Assembly (NCBI GenBank): GCA_004352715.1
Contig: SCFE01000030.1
Span: 1,327,063-1,391,062, forward strand
Direction: 5' to 3'
Length of the DNA: 64,000 bases
Source: Hofstenia miamia
Lineage: Eukaryota; Xenacoelomorpha; Acoela
Shown: piece after piece, positions 59,799-64,000 of the stretch
How positions within the stretch are numbered: position 1 is the stretch's first letter
How the letters are laid out: every line of letters begins with the position of its first letter
The notes under the pieces: model-generated
Told to the model about the DNA's origin: nothing
Seen by the model: the letters and a program-made list of their open reading frames with translations, nothing else
Database searches by the model: none
Position numbers and translations under genes: made by a program

Positions 59799-62573
59799 AT
59801 GATTTTAAGATGTTTGTCTGGTTTTAAGACAGACGAAAATTTGGTAAAACACCAGAAAAAATGCAACGGATCCACTGAGCCCGAAATTACATTTCCCAGT
59901 CAATCAGAGAAAATTGTATTTAAAAATTTCGGAGCAAAGAATTTTGTACCATTAATGGCCACATTCGATATAGAAACGATTTCTGAAAAAGTGCATGGTC
60001 CTCTACCCAACCCTGCCACTAGTTATACAATGCAAGAAGTAAAGTAGAGACCCTCTGGTATTTGCATTGCAACAATGACGGAAAAGGAGCTGCTTTCTTC
60101 CAGAGTGTTTTCAGGAAAAGAATGTCTATCAGAGGCGTGGGACCACCTTAGAAAAATTGCACATGAATCGTTTGAGGCTAAGCAAAAACATCGCACACTT
60201 CAAATTACACACAGTGAACGTACCAGAATGCTGGCAAATGCAACATCCTGTGTATTTTGTGAAAAACCATTTGAGACAAATTCGAAAACAGTAATAGACC
60301 ATTGTCACTATAGTGGTAAAATTAGAGGCGTTGCCCATAGTGACTGTAATATATTGCATAGATCTCCTAATTTCATCCCCATATTTGCACATAACGCCTC
60401 CCATTATGACTTCCATATTTTATTGAAAACTTTAAAATTGAAGGGAGGTGAAAAATTAAGTTGTATTCCCTGCACTAGTGAAATCATGTTATCACTTTGT
60501 TTATCAATTCCCGTACAATATTATAAAGATAAAAACGGTGTTAGTAAATGTTTGTATGAGGAATTACGATTTCTAGACTCTTATCATTTTATAACAGATA
60601 GTCTCTCCAACCTAACAAAGAACATTGGCAGTGATAATTATAAATTCTTACGCACAGGCATGGATGATGGAAAAGCAGAGGCATTCAGCAGAGGAAAAGG
60701 TGTGCTGTGTTATGACTATTTAGATAGTTTTGAGAAATTTAATGATACACAGCTTCCAGACTTGGTCCACTGGAAGAACCGATTGACTGGGAAGATTTCT
60801 ATAACACAGGAGGAGTTGGACTTTGAGCGGGAACATACCTGGGTAAAAGGAGGCTGTCAGACTCTCAAAGACTACCATAATAACTATTTGATGGCAGACA
60901 CCCTCTTACTTGGCGATGTCATTAGAGAATTTAGATTGGAGAGCATGGAAACCTACAAGCTTGACCCTGTGCATTTCTTTACAGCCTCCAATTACAGCTG
61001 GAATGCAATGCTAAAATATACAAAGACATCATTGGACCCCATTGCCAATCTGGATCAATTAGAATTTATTGAATCAGGGATTAGAGGAGGCATGTCCAGC
61101 GTTTATTCAAGTCGCTATTTTAAAGCAAATAACCCAATGGTGGAGGGTTATGACAGTGGGAAAGACTCCACATATTCTCTCTTTTTGGACATGAACAGCC
61201 TATACGGCGCCTCTATGTGTGAGTTTTTACCCACTGGAGGCCTATGCTGGACAGATGAGAGTCTAGAAAATATACTTGCTACACTGTCAGAGGCAGACAG
61301 AGGCTATTTGGTTATGGTCGACATTCATTATCCATCACATCTGCATGGAGAACACGCAGATTATCCCTTAGCTCCAAATAAAATGTGTGTGGGTGATGAA
61401 TTGTTGTCACCATACCAAAAACATATAAAAACCACGTTAAATTTAAAGACGGGAAAAGTGCCAAAATTAATGCAGACATTTTTTGACAAAAAGGAATATG
61501 TAGTACATTATGAAGTTCTCAAATTTTATATTGCACAGGGTCTAAAAGTGACAAAATTCCACAAAGCATTGCAATTCCAGCAATCACAATTTTTAAAGCC
61601 CTACATTGATTTAAATACAATGAAAAGAAAAGCTGCCAAGAATGACTTTGAAAAGAATTTTTATAAATTAATGTCAAACGTGGTATTTGGTAAAACAATG
61701 GAATCTCTCAGAAAACGGTGCATAGTCAAGTTTGTCAGTAATCAGGAGGCTGCTGAAAAATTGATTAAAAAGCCCGAATTCAAGTCATTCAATATAATTT
61801 CCGAAAATCTAGTGCAGGTCATGTTGCGGCATAAAGAGATCAAGTGGACGAAACCAAATTATATCGGTCAAACTATTTTAGATGTGTCCAAATTGCAGAT
61901 GTTTCGATTCCACTATAATATCATGAAGGAGGCGTTTAAGAATCGAATTTCCCTATTATACAGTGACACAGACTCTCTCCTGTATAAAATAAAGAGCAAA
62001 AATGTGTACGATGAATTGCCAGCAATAGCCAGTCATTTTGACTTTTCAAATTATCCCAAAGATTCACCATTATTTAGTGAGGCAAATAAAAAAACTTATT
62101 TAAAAGTCAAAGATGAACTGGGGGTGGAATAATCAATCAAATGGTGGCATTAAAATCGAAAATGTATTCCATCGAATATATATGTGCAAATAGTGGGGTT
62201 GTTGACCTTAAATCTAGTACAAAGGGTATTACGGGTATAGTTAAAAAGACCATAAATTTCGACACCTTCAAACGAATTTTGGATGGTGAAGAAATTCTAC
62301 GACGTGAGATGGTAATGATTCGCAGTCACAACCATGATATCTCTGTTGAGCGGATGAATAAAGTAGCATTAACGCCTTATGATGACAAGAGATATCTGGT
62401 GGATCATTATCAAAGCTTGCCATATGGTCATAAAGGTATAGATTACATTTAAATGTATTTTTTTACTAATTTTTTTCATTTAGATATTCCGCAATCACCA
62501 TTTAAACGCCCTAATCAAGAAGATGCCTCTATAAATGACCCATCTACAAGCAGCAGCAAAACACCTCGTTTGG
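59799..62573 (+). pseudogene. Protein-primed family B DNA polymerase (Polinton/adintovirus-like)
   Basis: Replicative polymerase of Polinton/Maverick or adintovirus type; two lesions only. Segment 59799-60044 has a zinc-knuckle-like CLSGFKTDENLVKHQKKC and exonuclease motif I FDIET, and is closed by TAG at 60045-60047. The same frame continues from 60048 (next ATG 60075) to 62129. There, numbered from that ATG: an endonuclease VII-like Cys59/Cys62 plus DHCHYSGK cluster, Exo II HNASHYD (106-112), Exo III YLMADTLLL (about 270), motif A DMNSLYG (Asp about 372), motif B KLMSNVVFGK (about 527) and motif C YSDTDS (about 628). A frameshift between 62110 and 62140 moves the conserved C-terminus into another frame (to 62452). 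A 48-bp GT-AG intron (62436-62483) would join a last exon (62484-62573). An acceptor-like AATTAG directly precedes 59799, so N-terminal exons may be missing. No capsid, integrase or ATPase gene is visible. Confidence 0.85.
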
Positions 62574-64000
62574 GTATATGAAAATTGTTTTATGTGTGTT
62601 TTAATAATTATTGTTTAGACACATGATAATGAATATTGCCTCTGCTATCCTGCTCTGCCTCCATAGTCAATTTGAATTTTTGTATATGGTAATTGAATTG
62701 GTCAATTTATTTTTAATAATGTTTTACTTGCTTAGATGTTATTGTTGTAAATATTTTTCATCATTCCACACAATGTGTGCTTCCCTTCAATTATCTATAA
62801 ATTTACACAAAAGTCCACCACTACAAAGCGTATGTATATTTTGCATGTATAAATCCATTAATAAATTTTTTAGCTCTGTCTATCTACCGTCATTTGTGAT
62901 GCTCCGTCATTTTGTTGAAAGAAAAAACATGTCTCCATGTGAAAGTCCACTACAAAAAATGTAGGTGTGTTTTAATGCATAAATTCATTATTAAAAATAT
63001 TTAGCTCTGTCTGTCGTCATTCATAAACTTGTGTTTATCGTTGAAAAATGCCTCCATGTTTAAGTCCACTACAAAAAATGTATGTGTGTTTTAATGCATA
63101 AATTCATTATTGACAATATTTAGCTCTGTCTGTCGTCATTCATAAACTTGTGTTTATTGTTGAAAAATGCCCCCATGTTTAAGTCCACCGCAACAAATGT
63201 ACGTGTGTTTTAATGCATAAATTCATTATTGACAATATTTAGCTCTGTCTGTCGTCATTCATAAACTTGTGTTTATTGTTGAAAAATGCCCCCATGTTTA
63301 AGTCCACCGCAACAAATGTACGTGTGTTTTAATGCATAAATTCATTATTGACAATATTTAGCTCTGTCTGTCGTCATTCATAAACTTGTGTTTATCGTTG
63401 AAAAATGCCCCCATGTTTAAGTCCACCGCAACAAATGTACGTGTGTTTTAATGCATAAATTCATTATTGACAATATTTAGCTCTGTCTGTCGTCATTCAT
63501 AAACTTGTGTTTATTGTTGAAAAATGCCCCCATGTTTAAGTCCACCGCAACAAATGTACGTGTGTTTTAATGCATAAATTCATTATTGACAATATTTAGC
63601 TCTGTCTGTCGTCATTCATAAACTTGTGTTTATCGTTGAAAAATGCCTCCATGTTTAAGTCCACTGCAACAAATGTACGTATGGTTTATTCATGTGATAA
63701 ATTAATAAAAATGTTTAGCTTTGTTTGCTATCATTTGCGATGTTTCATTATATCGATTGAAAATATCTCCAAGTTTAAAAGCCTCCACATTCATTAAAGT
63801 CCTCACAATAATGGTAATGATGTTATTTTGTATATTTGAATAACAATGCGTTTAGTTTTGCTTCTACATGATTGAAGATTGTCTCTGTAATCGTGAAAAA
63901 TATATTGCATTGGTTTGATTTTCTGTAATCGATTTGAATTTTTATATATTGTAAAGGAAAAATTTGTTTACAACTTAACAATATTTTCTCTGCTTAGATG
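62574..64000 (+). repeat. 119-bp tandem array with intron-like spacers
   Basis: After the polymerase, units start at 62874, 63005, 63124, 63243, 63362, 63481, 63600 and 63719, with more diverged ones at 62619, 62736 and 63856; the core period is exactly 119 bp. Each core unit is a 75-bp body beginning CTCTGTCTGTCGTC plus a 44-bp spacer that begins GTACGT or GTATGT and ends ATATTTAG. The body is open in one frame (25 codons) in the six regular copies. The spacer shares TATGTGTGTTTTAAT and the TTTAG end with the last intron of the polymerase gene. The sequence before the final ATG (63900-64000) resembles that before 62736, hinting at a second, higher-order repeat that continues beyond the window. 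Confidence 0.85.

Noticed and set aside
60129-60416. 95-codon minus-strand open frame opposite the DNA polymerase
   Set aside because: It is the antisense shadow of a well-supported polymerase segment.
62611-62964. 117-codon open frame after the polymerase
   Set aside because: It runs straight across intron-like spacers into the tandem array and has no family resemblance. The conserved polymerase C-terminus is already complete upstream.

Overview
The window reads as AT-rich nuclear DNA from an animal, probably an invertebrate. It holds one complete multi-exon gene with GT-AG introns, dense cut-and-paste and non-LTR transposon debris, many (TA)n tracts, a long satellite and several assembly gaps. 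The kinase's C2 domain looks arthropod-like to me, but nothing in the window fixes the phylum. There are no bacterial operons, CRISPR arrays or recognisable tRNA/rRNA genes.

Layout. 1-30.4 kb is intergenic and repeat-rich: nested duplications (0.96-1.7 kb), a broken hAT transposon (3.86-5.59 kb), a minisatellite running into a 1-kb gap (8.2-9.4 kb), a short hAT-like element (10.95-11.87 kb), a hammerhead ribozyme motif on the minus strand (15.2 kb), a PIF/Harbinger-like element interrupted by a gap (16.35-18.2 kb), an uncertain two-exon coding fragment (18.25-18.65 kb), a satellite of 45 apparently identical 77-bp units (21.2-24.7 kb), and a three-level transposon nest (26.98-29.56 kb: hAT-type termini around a non-LTR retroelement that carries a piggyBac-type MITE).

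30.8-54.9 kb holds a novel-type protein kinase C (epsilon/eta group) on the plus strand. Fourteen exons with consistent phases give 715 residues: C2, pseudosubstrate, C1A, C1B, hinge, kinase and C-terminal tail. Its introns run from 48 bp to 9.6 kb and contain hAT and Harbinger MITEs, three copies of a ~250-bp repeat and a CpG-rich hairpin.

57.0-59.7 kb is a badly decayed non-LTR retroelement on the minus strand. 59.8-62.6 kb on the plus strand is a family B, protein-primed-type DNA polymerase of the Polinton/Maverick-adintovirus kind with only two lesions, an in-frame stop and a frameshift. It is followed to the window end by a tandem array of 119-bp units. Every spacer in that array looks like a tiny GT...AG intron, and the array resembles the last exon and intron of the polymerase gene.

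The observations most worth checking are the hammerhead motif, the intron-like array behind the polymerase, the perfectly homogeneous satellite, the nested transposons with readable target-site duplications, and a Tyr in place of the usual novel-PKC Trp in the kinase's C1B domain.
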